Shown here in pieces: positions 26,120 through 35,646 of a stretch of DNA of 64,000 bases. The DNA lies in NCBI RefSeq assembly GCF_014050145.1, contig NZ_JACFYF010000002.1:124001-188000 (forward strand). The letters run 5' to 3'. The position numbers were made by a program, and so were the translations under genes. The notes beneath the pieces were generated by a model, which saw nothing but the letters and a program-made list of their open reading frames with translations, was not told the DNA's origin and did not search any database. The stretch's first letter is position 1, and every line of letters starts with the position of its first letter. The stretch is from Vibrio marinisediminis. GTDB lineage: Bacteria > Pseudomonadota > Gammaproteobacteria > Enterobacterales > Vibrionaceae.

Positions 26120-26713
26120 TTAGGCGGATAAACCTGCGCCCCTGACTCGCGAGTCTAAATCAAATAGATGCGCGGCGGCTTCAACATATTGCGGATAATC
26201 ACTGAATTTTGCTCGATAAGTTTCTGTCATCTTATCAAGCTCTTCTGCCAGCATTAATTCCCAATAAAGTGGACTGGTACGCAGCATCGCAAGTAGTGGC
26301 TTAAATACTTCTTGCTCATAAGCTTGCATCAAATACTCCAAAATAACCACGCGATCATCTTCACTTCCAATTGGGGTGTTCATGCTACTTACTGCTTTCA
26401 AGTAACTCTTATTAGCCAATAAGCTATCCATCACCGGCGTATTATCTTTAGCAAGATCAACCAATATTTCACTAATCATCTTTCGCCAATTTTCTTGGCT
26501 TATGTCAGCCTCGGTCACGGCATCTATATCATGACGTATCTTATTCTCGATGGCTCGCTGTGCTTCCATCACTGCGGTACGCACTGTCTGAAAAGGTAAC
26601 TGGTACTCTTTGCCGAGTTCCGTAATCAACGCATAAAAACCACCATGAGGAAAATGAAGATTAGTTTTGAATGTGGCTAGAGCTACATCTTGTTGAGGCG
26701 TAAGGTCGCTCAT
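26120..26713 (-). CDS. Soluble protein of unknown function
   Basis: 197-residue, mostly helical, cytoplasmic protein with no signal peptide or membrane segment. No motif recognised. ATG 26713 has AAGGA upstream. It diverges from the seven-gene transport operon across about 300 bp, so it may share control sequences, but no functional link is shown. Confidence 0.7.
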   Translation of the reverse strand: MSDLTPQQDVALATFKTNLHFPHGGFYALITELGKEYQLPFQTVRTAVMEAQRAIENKIRHDIDAVTEADISQENWRKMISEILVDLAKDNTPVMDSLLANKSYLKAVSSMNTPIGSEDDRVVILEYLMQAYEQEVFKPLLAMLRTSPLYWELMLAEELDKMTETYRAKFSDYPQYVEAAAHLFDLDSRVRGAGLSA

Positions 26714-26835
26714 TTTGGTAGTGTTCCTTTGTTCTTATTCAAGCTTTATTGGCAACATCAAATAGGCTGCGGGGTGAACTATTTACTCACCGTAGATCCA
26801 AACCGATACCCTAGACAAAAAAGAGGCGATTGAAC

Positions 26836-26941
26836 ACCACTCATTGATTGCAATAAGAAAATAATTCACCTTCGATGCCACTATCCACTGTTTCAGTTCA
26901 TCCATCGATTTTACCACTCATCTACACAATCAACCGTTCGT
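26836..26941 (+). promoter_or_regulatory. Repeated ACCACTCAT-type boxes upstream of the seven-gene operon
   Basis: ACCACTCAT occurs at 26836-26844 and 26913-26921, and a related ACCGTTCGT at 26933-26941. The last two are spaced 20 bp start to start, about two helical turns. LytTR regulators bind pairs of about 9-bp direct repeats with such spacing, and a LytTR gene ends this operon. The repeats are seen; binding is inferred. Confidence 0.35.
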
Positions 26942-27012
26942 CTCATCGCCAAGCAAGATATTTCCCACTGCCATATTCTGTCATCGTTCACTAAGCCACA
27001 AGGAATTGAGCG

Positions 27013-27663
27013 ATGAAAACTCCTAAAACTCTACTGTTAACCGCTGCTTTGGCCGCTACATTGGGCAGCGCTAACTTATATGCCAACCCAAGCTCTGATA
27101 TTTTGGCAAACTACAACCTCGCCGCCGATGGCGATGAGGCATTGGTGGATACTGTTTATGGTCAACTAAACCGCTTACTTGAAGAACAAGGAGCAAAACC
27201 TCTAACCATGGTGTACCTAGGCAGTACGCAAACCCTTCAAGGTCGTGACGCCTTTTTACCTTGGAACAAAATGAAGTTCACTGAACAAGGGCTTGCCACC
27301 ATTGCTAAGGGAATTAGTTTGCTCAACACCCTACCAGAAGACGTTAATCAGCAAGAACGTATTCAAGGGTTACCTGAAGCCCATTTAGCTCAAGCAATGG
27401 CAGCGATTACTTACACCTCTCTACCCGATATGTTCAATCATTTCGAACGCGGTTATGACCTCTATCTTAATCTACTCAATGACCCTTCTTTTGCACATCA
27501 GCCTTTTGCGGCGAGTGCATGGGTTTACAGTTCAGGAATATCCGCCGCATTGAAAGCTGGCGATATTTCGCAAGCTCAAGCATGGCTTTCTACTATGCAG
27601 ACATTAGACCCCTCTAATGTACAAACTCAAACTGCGCAAAAATTGATTGCCAAACAAGGCTAA
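27013..27663 (+). CDS. Secreted protein, first gene of transport operon
   Basis: 216 residues with a clear signal peptide (MKTPKTLLLTAALAATLGSANLYA, 1-24). The mature part is helical, with a C-terminal stretch reminiscent of TPR repeats (AASAWVYSSGISAALKAGDISQAQAWLSTMQTLDPSN), so it may be a periplasmic scaffold. It is 9 bp before the ATPase gene, in one operon. I do not recognise a named family. Confidence 0.75.
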   Translation: MKTPKTLLLTAALAATLGSANLYANPSSDILANYNLAADGDEALVDTVYGQLNRLLEEQGAKPLTMVYLGSTQTLQGRDAFLPWNKMKFTEQGLATIAKGISLLNTLPEDVNQQERIQGLPEAHLAQAMAAITYTSLPDMFNHFERGYDLYLNLLNDPSFAHQPFAASAWVYSSGISAALKAGDISQAQAWLSTMQTLDPSNVQTQTAQKLIAKQG

Positions 27664-27672
27664 GGGAAAAGA

Positions 27673-28431
27673 ATGATTGTTTTTAATCAGATTCAACGCC
27701 ACTACCAGTTAGGCAATCAAACCGTTGCTGCACTAACGAATGTATCTGGCGAGATCCAAACCGGTGAAATGGTGGCACTGTGTGGTCCTTCGGGTAGTGG
27801 CAAAAGCACCCTGCTCAATGTACTGGGGCTGCTCGATATGCAATATCAAGGCGAAGTGAGCCTTAATGGCAGCGCACTTCCCAAACATCCTAGGCATGCC
27901 GCGATGCTACGTCGTACGCAACTTGGTTTTATCTTTCAACGATTTAATCTCATCCCCGTAATGAGCGCGTTGGAAAATGTAGCTTACCCTCTGCAAATCA
28001 ATGGTTTTGATAAAAAGCAGCAACGTTATAAGGCTGAACAAATGCTTGATTGGGTTGGGTTAGCTGATTTTATCCATCAACGTCCAGACAACCTCTCTGG
28101 TGGGCAACAGCAACGTGTCGCCATCGCTCGCGCTCTTGTCCATCAACCTACTTTAGTAATTGCAGACGAACCCACTGCCAGCCTTGACAGTAAAACGGCA
28201 AATTTGGTGGTCGATATTATGAAAAACCTCGGACAAGAGATGAATACCACCTTTGTGATTGCCACTCATGACATTCGCATGGCTTCTCGTTGTGACCGAA
28301 CCATTGAACTGTTAGATGGGCAGTTACATCACGTAGATACCAATCAGTTTGATATAACTCCATCTAGTGTCAACCAGCACGAAATTTCTTATGCACACAA
28401 CGATCGTGAGGTGACTTCATGGGCAAACTAG
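27673..28431 (+). CDS. MacB/LolD-type ABC transporter ATP-binding protein
   Basis: 252-residue ABC ATPase. Walker A GPSGSGKST (about 38-46), Q-loop in FIFQRFNLIPVM, signature LSGGQQQRVAIARAL (about 140-154), Walker B LVIADEPTASLDS, and switch His in IATHD. The subtype pattern is that of LolD/MacB/FtsE mechanotransmission ABC systems rather than importers. It overlaps the permease gene by 13 bp, so the two are translationally coupled and likely one transporter. Confidence 0.93.
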   Translation: MIVFNQIQRHYQLGNQTVAALTNVSGEIQTGEMVALCGPSGSGKSTLLNVLGLLDMQYQGEVSLNGSALPKHPRHAAMLRRTQLGFIFQRFNLIPVMSALENVAYPLQINGFDKKQQRYKAEQMLDWVGLADFIHQRPDNLSGGQQQRVAIARALVHQPTLVIADEPTASLDSKTANLVVDIMKNLGQEMNTTFVIATHDIRMASRCDRTIELLDGQLHHVDTNQFDITPSSVNQHEISYAHNDREVTSWAN

Positions 28432-29684
28432 CCGGATTTCTACTGCCAGACACACTGCGTTTAGCTTGGTTAAACTTACGCCGCAATCAGCGCCGCAGTT
28501 CGCTTTCTATTATGATCATTGCAATTACTGTCTTTGCTCTTGCTAGCACTGGTGGTTTTGGTCTGTACACTTATGACAGTTTAAAACAAGCAACCGCACG
28601 TGATATCGGACACTTGATCATTTCAACACCAGGCTATTTTGAAGCCGATGAAGAGATGCCTCTGTCCAATGGGCTTGAGCAACCACAGCAACTGATCAAT
28701 AAAATCATCGCGCTTGACTCTGTCCGCGGCGTACAACCTAGTATCGACTTTACTGGCTTGATTTCAAACGGCAACAAATCAGCCATTTATGTGGGGCGCG
28801 GGGTCAATGATCGTGAGTTTGATATGAAGGGTCCCTTCCTCGACATGCGCGAAGGTAAAACTCTCTCCAATACACGCTCATCTCGTTACGACCAAACCGA
28901 ACCGGAAGTGATGCTTGGTGTCGACTTAGCTCGTAACCTCAATGTCACCATCGGTGACTGGGTCACGCTACTCGCGACGACGACTGATGGCGCTCTGAAT
29001 GCGTATGATTTTAAAGTGCACGGAATCTTCTCTACGGGCGTTCCTGAGCTCGACAAGCGTCAGCTCTATTTACACATCGACAGCACCCAGTCGCTGCTTA
29101 ACAGTAACAAAGTCAGTACTGTTTCCGTATTCCTATTCAACCTTGAGCAAACGACACCCGTTTCTGAAAAAATCAGCAAGCTGATCGCCTCACAATCGCA
29201 ATCGCTTGAACTAACACCTTGGAACGTTCGTGCCTTTTACTACCAGAACGTCAAAAGCCTCTACGACCGAATCTTTGGCATTATGGGCATCATTATGGCG
29301 ATGGTTGTGTTCGTTTCTCTATTTAACACCATGACCATGTCCGTGACAGAACGAACTCGCGAGATCGGTACACTTTCAGCGCTGGGAAATTTACCCAATG
29401 AAATTGTTGCCGGATTTATGCGTGAAGCTGGGTTACTGGCACTTGTCGGCAGCTTACTTGGCACTATTGCGGCAGCGCTACTTACTCTCTTTTTGATGGT
29501 TGCCGACGTTCAGATGCCACCTCCACCAGGAATGACCCAAGGCTATCCGCTGACGATCTATTTCTCTATCGAGCTTGCGGCGATGGCTTCGTTTGGGGTC
29601 CTCAGCATCTGTTTAGTTGCCGCCTATTTCTCAGCCCGAAAAGGGGTTCAAAAACCAATTACCGAGGCGCTTACCCATGTCTAA
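28419..29684 (+). CDS. MacB/FtsX-type ABC transporter permease
   Basis: 421 residues. TM1 (about 30-52) is followed by a ~220-residue periplasmic domain of MacB_PCD type, then three C-terminal helices of the FtsX fold, including RIFGIMGIIMAMVVFVSLFNTMTMSVTERTREIGTLSALG. That block matches the LolC/E and MacB signature around TERTREIGTLRALG. It has no fused ATPase; the separate upstream gene supplies it. The stop overlaps the next gene by 8 bp. Such transporters use ATP to move substrates already in or at the periplasm, such as lipoproteins, peptides or toxins. Confidence 0.92.
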   Translation: MGKLAGFLLPDTLRLAWLNLRRNQRRSSLSIMIIAITVFALASTGGFGLYTYDSLKQATARDIGHLIISTPGYFEADEEMPLSNGLEQPQQLINKIIALDSVRGVQPSIDFTGLISNGNKSAIYVGRGVNDREFDMKGPFLDMREGKTLSNTRSSRYDQTEPEVMLGVDLARNLNVTIGDWVTLLATTTDGALNAYDFKVHGIFSTGVPELDKRQLYLHIDSTQSLLNSNKVSTVSVFLFNLEQTTPVSEKISKLIASQSQSLELTPWNVRAFYYQNVKSLYDRIFGIMGIIMAMVVFVSLFNTMTMSVTERTREIGTLSALGNLPNEIVAGFMREAGLLALVGSLLGTIAAALLTLFLMVADVQMPPPPGMTQGYPLTIYFSIELAAMASFGVLSICLVAAYFSARKGVQKPITEALTHV

Positions 29685-30450
29685 TATCAAAACTCTATTT
29701 GCCAGCTTGCTAATCAGCATGATGATGACAACACCAAGTAAGGCGGCTTTAAACACTAGCCAGGTTAAACAACTCATCGAGACCGCGGATCAATTTCGCT
29801 TGGGTGAAGAATCTGCCCGCGTCATTTCAGTTGTCTCGTTATACAAAGCTGGCGAATTGGATAAAACTCGTCAATACAATGTCTATTCACGCCCAAATCG
29901 TGAATCACTGGTGGTATTTAAATCTTCAGTCGAAGCTGGGCAAAAAATGTTGATGCTGCAAGAAAACTTTTGGCTTCAAATGCCAAAGAGCCGCCGTCCT
30001 ATTCGCATTACACCTATGCAAAAGTTGCTTGGTGAAGCCTCTGTTGGAGATATCAGCTCATTAACATGGAGTGAAGATTACCAAGGGAAATGGCTGGCAG
30101 ATGAAACAGCGAAAGATATTAATCAATTGCCATACAGTGCTCATCACATTGAACTCACAGCAAAAACCAGCAGTGCGAGTTACCAACGTATCGAATTATG
30201 GATTGAGCAAGAGACGAGCTTTCCCATTCGAGCTGATCTCTACTTACGTTCGGGCAAACTCGCCAAGCAAGCCTATTTTGCTCGCGGAGTTCGTGATGAC
30301 AAACTTGCCGTCACCGCAATGACGCTGCTTGATGCCATTCAACCAACGAAGAAAACCGTGATTAAATATATGTCTATTGAACCATGGAAATTGGAAGATA
30401 AATTCTACAATCCTAGCTTCCTTGCTCGTAACAATACCGCGGAGCTTTAG
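29677..30450 (+). CDS. LolA-like outer-membrane lipoprotein-sorting protein
   Basis: 257 residues with a signal peptide (MSNIKTLFASLLISMMMTTPSKA, 1-23). The mature part resembles the LolA-like 'outer membrane lipoprotein-sorting protein' family: an unclosed beta-barrel made of many short amphipathic strands (ENFWLQMPKSRRPIRITPMQKLLGEAS and RIELWIEQETSFPIRADLYLRSGKLAKQAYF). It is not LolA itself, which is shorter and encoded elsewhere. It would carry a lipid-modified or hydrophobic substrate across the periplasm between the ABC permease and the outer membrane. It overlaps the permease gene and lies 2 bp before the barrel gene. Confidence 0.85.
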   Translation: MSNIKTLFASLLISMMMTTPSKAALNTSQVKQLIETADQFRLGEESARVISVVSLYKAGELDKTRQYNVYSRPNRESLVVFKSSVEAGQKMLMLQENFWLQMPKSRRPIRITPMQKLLGEASVGDISSLTWSEDYQGKWLADETAKDINQLPYSAHHIELTAKTSSASYQRIELWIEQETSFPIRADLYLRSGKLAKQAYFARGVRDDKLAVTAMTLLDAIQPTKKTVIKYMSIEPWKLEDKFYNPSFLARNNTAEL

Positions 30451-30452
30451 TT

Positions 30453-31730
30453 ATGCGCAGTACCACTCTACTTGCTCTGTTCGCACTCATGTCTTCACCG
30501 GCGATAGCTCAGCACTGGCAAGTGGATTGGGACTGGGCACTATCAGCAAGCCAAGGCCAGTTAAAAAGCAGTGTTTTCATCGAACCTAATCATAATTCAC
30601 ATTCCCAACTCGATGGCTTGCTTGATGTTCAAATGGGTTATGGACAATGGAGCGGTCTATTTGCACTCTATAGTCAAAGCATCTATCAGAACAGCCCTCA
30701 AAGTTGGTTTGAGCATACTGATAATCAGTTCATCGTGCGTGAATTAGCGTGGCAAGGAAGCATCACTATTGGTGAACAAAGCTTTGACGCGACATTGGGC
30801 AAAATTCGTCTCGACTATGGTGTGAGCTACGGATACCGCCCTTTAGACATGTTCAAACCTTATCGACAAAATCCTATTGGTCTCAGTGTCGAAGAAGGTT
30901 CAACCGTCGCTGCCCTATCTCAGTTTGATGCCAATGGCGAATGGAGCGTGCTCTATACCAACTCACACTGGAGCGATAACGTAGTGGATCACTTTGACAT
31001 TGCTAACCAACAACAAGGTATCGGCATACGACGCTATGGGTTGATCAATCAACATGAGTACCAACTCATTGGCTACTACGATGACGTTCGACAAGGTGCG
31101 ATAGGGGCAAGCTGGGTCAGTATACTGGGTCCTGCATGGGAGTTTCATGCTGAAGCACTTTGGCAGCATAAAAGCCAACAATATACACAACCAGAGCAAT
31201 CCATAACCCCTGTAAAGCTAAAACAAGCTGGCGAGGCGTGGCAAGGGTTGGCTGGCTTCACTTACACCACACTCAACGGGCACAGTTTTATTGGTGAATA
31301 CTGGTTTGATAGCCGAGCATGGAGCAAAAAACAGTGGCAGCAAGCACAACATAGTGCGCAACGATTACAGCAATCTATACTCTCCCAATCGCTAGCGAGT
31401 TCTTATGCGCAAGGGTTAAATCATTACAACCTTACTCAACACAATCTCATGCTGCATTGGAACTGGGATACCGATTCATGGTTACAGTGGCAATCCAACG
31501 ATGACTGGCACTGGCTTAGCGACTTCACACCAAAGCTGGATCTGCTTATCTCGCCCCAAGATGGCGGTATCATTGCGACTCAATGGTTAACCTATCAATG
31601 GATTGATACTGGAGAGGCGTCGATAGATTTGGAATTTACCGCACGCTTTTTGAGCGGAAAATCGGATTCTGCTTACGCACAAATAAACGATCGCCGTACA
31701 CTACTCTTCATGATTAAAGGGAAATTTTAA
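30453..31730 (+). CDS. Outer-membrane beta-barrel protein of the transport operon
   Basis: 425 residues with a signal peptide (1-19, ending AIAQ) and a mature part made of alternating aromatic strands, very rich in Trp, Gln and Ser. It ends in MIKGKF, a C-terminal Phe typical of BAM-inserted barrels. No plug or TonB box is seen, so it is a barrel of unknown type. Placed after the LolA-like gene, it would be the outer-membrane end of the pathway. Its stop shares one base with the kinase start (TAATG). Confidence 0.75.
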   Translation: MRSTTLLALFALMSSPAIAQHWQVDWDWALSASQGQLKSSVFIEPNHNSHSQLDGLLDVQMGYGQWSGLFALYSQSIYQNSPQSWFEHTDNQFIVRELAWQGSITIGEQSFDATLGKIRLDYGVSYGYRPLDMFKPYRQNPIGLSVEEGSTVAALSQFDANGEWSVLYTNSHWSDNVVDHFDIANQQQGIGIRRYGLINQHEYQLIGYYDDVRQGAIGASWVSILGPAWEFHAEALWQHKSQQYTQPEQSITPVKLKQAGEAWQGLAGFTYTTLNGHSFIGEYWFDSRAWSKKQWQQAQHSAQRLQQSILSQSLASSYAQGLNHYNLTQHNLMLHWNWDTDSWLQWQSNDDWHWLSDFTPKLDLLISPQDGGIIATQWLTYQWIDTGEASIDLEFTARFLSGKSDSAYAQINDRRTLLFMIKGKF

Positions 31731-32794
31731 TGCGAACCATCTGCCTCTCGGCTTACATAACTCGCTGGCGTAGTTTCATCATCACCACACTGTTTTGTTT
31801 ACTGGTTGCGTTCACCTCTTTTAACGTGTGGGGCGGGTCAGTTTACATTCATCTACTAACCAGCCTTGGCTATGGTTATTCAGCGATCATTTCATCTACC
31901 GTTCTGGAGAGGTTATTCCCAAATATAACCAGCCTACTTGAGACTGTGATTTCTTTAGTCTGCTCTATTATCCTTGGTTCATTTAATGCGTGGTTTTGGT
32001 TAAATTCATATCTTGATGGCTCATTTTTAGGCTTTCTCCCAGTAATAATGTCGGGAGGCATATTCTCGATGATGTGTTTCTACTATTTTTACAATCGTGA
32101 GCAACAAGCCATTGCAGAAAAGTTGTTAGAAGAAGCAAAACGAAAACAAGCAGAACAAGAAAAGGCACTAATTTTAAGCCAGTTGATGCAAATGCAAAGT
32201 CAAATAGAGCCGCATTTCTTGTTTAATACGCTCGCCAACATCAGCGCCTTAATGAGCCAAGACGTACCGAAAGCTCGCATGATGTTAGATAAACTCACTG
32301 AACTGTTGCGTACCACGCTTGCCAATTCTCGCCTTGCCGAAACCACCGTAGAAGATGAAATTAGACGCCTGAATGCTTATCTGGCGATTCAAAAGATACG
32401 ACTTGATGAAAGATTGCATTTTCACATTGATGTTGATCCCCAGCTACAGCAAACCGTTATCCCCCCTATGTTGATTCAACCTTTAGTTGAGAATGCCATT
32501 CAGCACGGTATTGAGCCCAAAGGCGTCGGCGGTACAATTCACATCGCAATTTTTCAAGCCAATCACCAATTGAAGATTAAAGTGACGGATGATGGTATCG
32601 GCTTAAGGCAAAACGCCCAAACCAAAGGTCATGGTGTTGGGCTCACTAACATCAAACAACGAGTAAAAGGCTTGTATGAACAACAAGGTAGCGTTGCAAT
32701 AATCCAGCCGGATCAGGGCGGTTTCAGCGTTTGCATCACAATACCGCTCGACGCCCAAGCCATCGAACCACTTTTGGTCACTAAGGAAACATAA
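31730..32794 (+). CDS. LytS/YehU-type sensor histidine kinase
   Basis: 354-residue membrane kinase. About four TM helices lie within residues 15-120, with a Lys/Glu-rich coiled coil (about 122-160). Then comes the His_kinase domain with [20 protein letters not shown] (phosphorylated His at about 163) and the ATPase box [17 protein letters not shown] plus DDGIGL. This is the LytS class, which partners with LytTR regulators, here the next gene, 5 bp away. Very small periplasmic loops suggest it senses something in or at the membrane. Confidence 0.92.
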   Translation: MRTICLSAYITRWRSFIITTLFCLLVAFTSFNVWGGSVYIHLLTSLGYGYSAIISSTVLERLFPNITSLLETVISLVCSIILGSFNAWFWLNSYLDGSFLGFLPVIMSGGIFSMMCFYYFYNREQQAIAEKLLEEAKRKQAEQEKALILSQLMQMQSQIEPHFLFNTLANISALMSQDVPKARMMLDKLTELLRTTLANSRLAETTVEDEIRRLNAYLAIQKIRLDERLHFHIDVDPQLQQTVIPPMLIQPLVENAIQHGIEPKGVGGTIHIAIFQANHQLKIKVTDDGIGLRQNAQTKGHGVGLTNIKQRVKGLYEQQGSVAIIQPDQGGFSVCITIPLDAQAIEPLLVTKET

Positions 32795-32799
32795 AATCA

Positions 32800-33573
32800 A
32801 TGACTTCTATCACCGCTATCATTGCCGATGACGAGCCGCTACTTCGACACCACTTAGACCGCAGCCTCGCCGAAGTTTGGCCAGATCTAGAGATTGTCGC
32901 CAGCTGTAGTGATGGTAAACAAGCATTGGAAAGCATTACCCTGCTCAAGCCCGATGTTGTCTTTCTCGATATCCGCATGCCTGAACTTGATGGTATGGCT
33001 GTCGCTAACGAAATCAAACAGCAAAGCCATCAACCTCTTGTTGTCTTTGTCACCGCCTACGATGAATATGCGATTAATGCATTTGAACAAAACGCGATCG
33101 ATTATTTACTCAAGCCACTAAATGAAAGTCGCTTAGAAGCATGCTGCACTAAAATCAAACAACGTTTCGCTCATCAACCGACGCAAAGTGCGACACCTGA
33201 TCTGAGCCAATTGTTATCACAGCTTAGCCAGTTGCCTCCTTTAACGCCGCAATACTTAACATGGATTAAAGCCAGTCGGGGCGAAGACATTCATCTTATT
33301 TCTGTGGATGAGGTGCTGTACTTCAAAGCTGAAGAGAAATACGTCTCTATCTATACCGACGACAACAGTGAATACTTGATTCGCACCCCATTAAAAGAAC
33401 TGCTTATGCAGCTTGACCCTGAACACTTCTGGAAAATCCATCGCTCAACCGTTGTCAAAGTGGCGGCTATTGAAAAAGTAAGCAAAGACTTTGCTGGGCG
33501 CATGTTCGTTAAAATGCTTGGGCATAAATTACCAGTCAGCCGCGCCCAACAAAGCTTATTTAAAGGTATGTAA
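32800..33573 (+). CDS. LytTR-family response regulator
   Basis: 257 residues. Receiver domain with the acidic pocket DDEP (about 9-12), phospho-Asp in [14 protein letters not shown] (about 54), and Lys in YLLKPLNE. Then a LytTR DNA-binding domain (about 155-257) with [32 protein letters not shown] and the HRSTVVKV block. It pairs with the LytS-type kinase 5 bp upstream and probably controls this same operon. Confidence 0.93.
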   Translation: MTSITAIIADDEPLLRHHLDRSLAEVWPDLEIVASCSDGKQALESITLLKPDVVFLDIRMPELDGMAVANEIKQQSHQPLVVFVTAYDEYAINAFEQNAIDYLLKPLNESRLEACCTKIKQRFAHQPTQSATPDLSQLLSQLSQLPPLTPQYLTWIKASRGEDIHLISVDEVLYFKAEEKYVSIYTDDNSEYLIRTPLKELLMQLDPEHFWKIHRSTVVKVAAIEKVSKDFAGRMFVKMLGHKLPVSRAQQSLFKGM

Positions 33574-33603
33574 CAATAGTGCCGCTACACCGGCTTTATT
33601 GTT
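33572..33603 (+). repeat. Hairpin at the end of the transport operon
   Basis: AACAATA / TATTGTT outer stem and GCCG / CGGC inner stem, starting at the LytTR stop codon. No U-run follows directly, so it is more likely an mRNA 3'-end stabiliser than a terminator. Confidence 0.45.
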
Positions 33604-33779
33604 GGAGTAAAAAAATGCCAAGCTGCATACCTCTTTCAAATACCTTTCGATTTAATAATGTGAGCTTGCGCAGTTGCTACATCGCAGGTAGTGACTGCGA
33701 TTAACACCGAAATCACTTTCATTCCTTTTATTCAACTCTCTGTTTTTATTCACCCCACCGATGTATTTGGCAGGAATGA

Positions 33780-33804
33780 CGAAAGCTAATTGCTTTCGTT
33801 TTTT
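33780..33804 (+). terminator. Rho-independent terminator
   Basis: CGAAAGC / GCTTTCG stem, 5-nt loop, six T. It probably ends the LytTR operon transcript. Confidence 0.75.
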
Positions 33805-33855
33805 ATAAAATGAAAGGTTTTTCGCCGACGAATGGCATTGATTGGTTTCGTGATG

Positions 33856-33890
33856 GAGTCATAAATCTGATTTATATCGACTGGCATAAT
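33856..33890 (+). promoter_or_regulatory. Possible Pho-box promoter of the secreted phosphatase
   Basis: GAGTCAT, AAAT, CTGATTT at 33856-33873 gives two 7-bp repeats 4 bp apart, matching the CTGTCAT consensus at 10 of 14 positions. CATAAT follows 11 bp later, the spacing expected for PhoB-activated promoters. Weak but suited to a phosphatase gene. Confidence 0.3.
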
Positions 33891-33994
33891 GTTGATTGAA
33901 TTTGACTCGTTCGATATTCAAAAACAGATATTCAGTGTGTTAATACTCAATCAAATGATCGCCACTCTGTTATGCAGGCATCAGAGGACCTCGT

Positions 33995-35542
33995 ATGAAA
34001 AAAACATTAATCAGCGCTTTAGTTTTAACTGGGATGAGTTGTACTGTCATTGCGGCAGAGCAAGATGCGTTTAAAGTAAAACCCTACCTACAAAATCCCA
34101 CCAGCAATAGCATGACCATCATGTGGCTGACCACAGACAACAAACCGGGTGAATTAAAAGTATCTGGCGATGGTTTTACAAAATCATTTACCTCCCAGCC
34201 AGAACTCGCTTCCGGTTTAGAGTATTTCCCGACCGAAGTAGAAAAGTACTTTAAAGATAAAGATCTCGCTAAAACACCTTATATTCACCACGTTCAGATT
34301 TCTAATCTTAAACCCGGTACTCAATATCAATATACGGTAGAGCAAAGCAATCAGCAGTATGATGCTCAGTTTAATACCGTTCCCAACAAAGATGGCGAAG
34401 TTCGCTTTGTCGTCTACTCCGACTCTGAAACTGAACCGGAATCAACGGGTAAGACACGCCGTTGGTCGGAACCTTACGGCGACTTTGACCGACAATACCT
34501 TGTCGACCAAACGGTGGGCTATCAAGAAAACATTCGCGTGATGTTTGAGCGTCAACCAGACTTTATTGCGATTGCCGGTGATTTAGTTGAATCTGGTAAC
34601 GAGCAACGAGATTGGGATGAGTTTTGGCGTCATAATGCCGGCGAGTTCAACAATATTGCATCGTTTGTGCCGCTATTCCCAGCGATTGGTAACCACGAAA
34701 ATTACCCAGGCCCAGACGGTGGTCTTGCAGAATATGATACCGAACTTGCTCTGCAAGCTATTGCTCGTTACAAAACCTACTTCGATGTTCCTGACAATGG
34801 CAGTAGTAATACCGCCTATAAAGATCGCTACTATCGCGTAGACTACGGTCCAATTACTTACATTACTATCGATACATCCGACGGTAAGCCGAACAAAACC
34901 GACAAAGACACCAACTGGCGTTTAGAAGGCGTAAATGCACCAGACTTCAACCCAGGTTCAGAACAATATAAGTGGCTAGAAAAACAGTTGGCTGATGCGC
35001 AGAAAAACAGCCAATTTACCTTTGTTCAGTTTCACCATATCCCATATTCAGTCGGTCCTCATGGTTTTCCAACGGGGAATAATGGCTTTGAAAATGGCGA
35101 GGATAACCAGTCAGGTGTACCTGTTCGAGTCTTAACTCCGCTATTTGAAAAGTATGGTGTTGACGCGGTATTCGCAGGTCATGATGAAATGTATGAGCAC
35201 TCAGTAGTTGATGGCATTCATTTCTACGATGCGGGTATCGGAGGGGATGGCTTACGTGGTCCTTACTTTGGTAAAGATGGCAAATACGATGTTGATATGG
35301 ATAACCCATACCAAACTTATTTAGCGCACCTTGACGCTCCTGAAGTATGGCAAGGCAAGCAGCTTGTCAGCGGTGGTAAGCACTATGGTCACTTGGAAGT
35401 GAATGTATTCCAAAACGAACAAGGTGAGTGGACCACCGAAATCTCTCCTGTTTACGTATTCCCAATTATGGACAAATCTGGCAACGTCACCGATTGGGAA
35501 AGACGAGTTTATGACGATGTTGTGACACTTAAAGCAAAGTAG
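33995..35542 (+). CDS. Secreted purple-acid-phosphatase-like metallophosphoesterase
   Basis: 515 residues. Signal peptide (1-21, ending VIA), an N-terminal fibronectin-like domain (about 25-130, with HHVQISNLKPGTQYQYTV) and a calcineurin-type catalytic domain. Metal-binding blocks are YSDSETEPE (replacing the usual GDxG-first Asp block), IAGDLVESGNEQRDWDEF, IGNHENYPG, FHHIPYS and AGHDEMYEH. The order fits purple acid phosphatase-like enzymes, and export suggests scavenging phosphate from organic phosphates. It stands alone, possibly under PhoB control, and ends at a strong bidirectional terminator. Confidence 0.88.
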   Translation: MKKTLISALVLTGMSCTVIAAEQDAFKVKPYLQNPTSNSMTIMWLTTDNKPGELKVSGDGFTKSFTSQPELASGLEYFPTEVEKYFKDKDLAKTPYIHHVQISNLKPGTQYQYTVEQSNQQYDAQFNTVPNKDGEVRFVVYSDSETEPESTGKTRRWSEPYGDFDRQYLVDQTVGYQENIRVMFERQPDFIAIAGDLVESGNEQRDWDEFWRHNAGEFNNIASFVPLFPAIGNHENYPGPDGGLAEYDTELALQAIARYKTYFDVPDNGSSNTAYKDRYYRVDYGPITYITIDTSDGKPNKTDKDTNWRLEGVNAPDFNPGSEQYKWLEKQLADAQKNSQFTFVQFHHIPYSVGPHGFPTGNNGFENGEDNQSGVPVRVLTPLFEKYGVDAVFAGHDEMYEHSVVDGIHFYDAGIGGDGLRGPYFGKDGKYDVDMDNPYQTYLAHLDAPEVWQGKQLVSGGKHYGHLEVNVFQNEQGEWTTEISPVYVFPIMDKSGNVTDWERRVYDDVVTLKAK

Positions 35543-35587
35543 AGCCGGCTTGCTATAACGTTACGCTCACTGAATAGGGCTAGAAAC

Positions 35588-35620
35588 AAAAATCCCTCAA
35601 ACAACATTGAGGGATTTTTT
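35588..35620. terminator. Bidirectional terminator
   Basis: AAAAATCCCTCAA / TTGAGGGATTTTT stem, 6-nt loop, shared by the convergent phosphatase gene and ABC transporter operon. Confidence 0.9.
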
Positions 35621-35646
35621 GATCTAATCAGTTAGGCTTGTCTTAA

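Larger units (their letters stand above)
33574..33994. other. Intergenic region between LytTR gene and secreted phosphatase
   Basis: About 420 bases without a credible gene. It holds the operon-end hairpin, a rho-independent terminator (33780-33804) and a Pho-box-like element at 33856-33873 with a CATAAT -10-like hexamer at 33885-33890. Confidence 0.5.
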
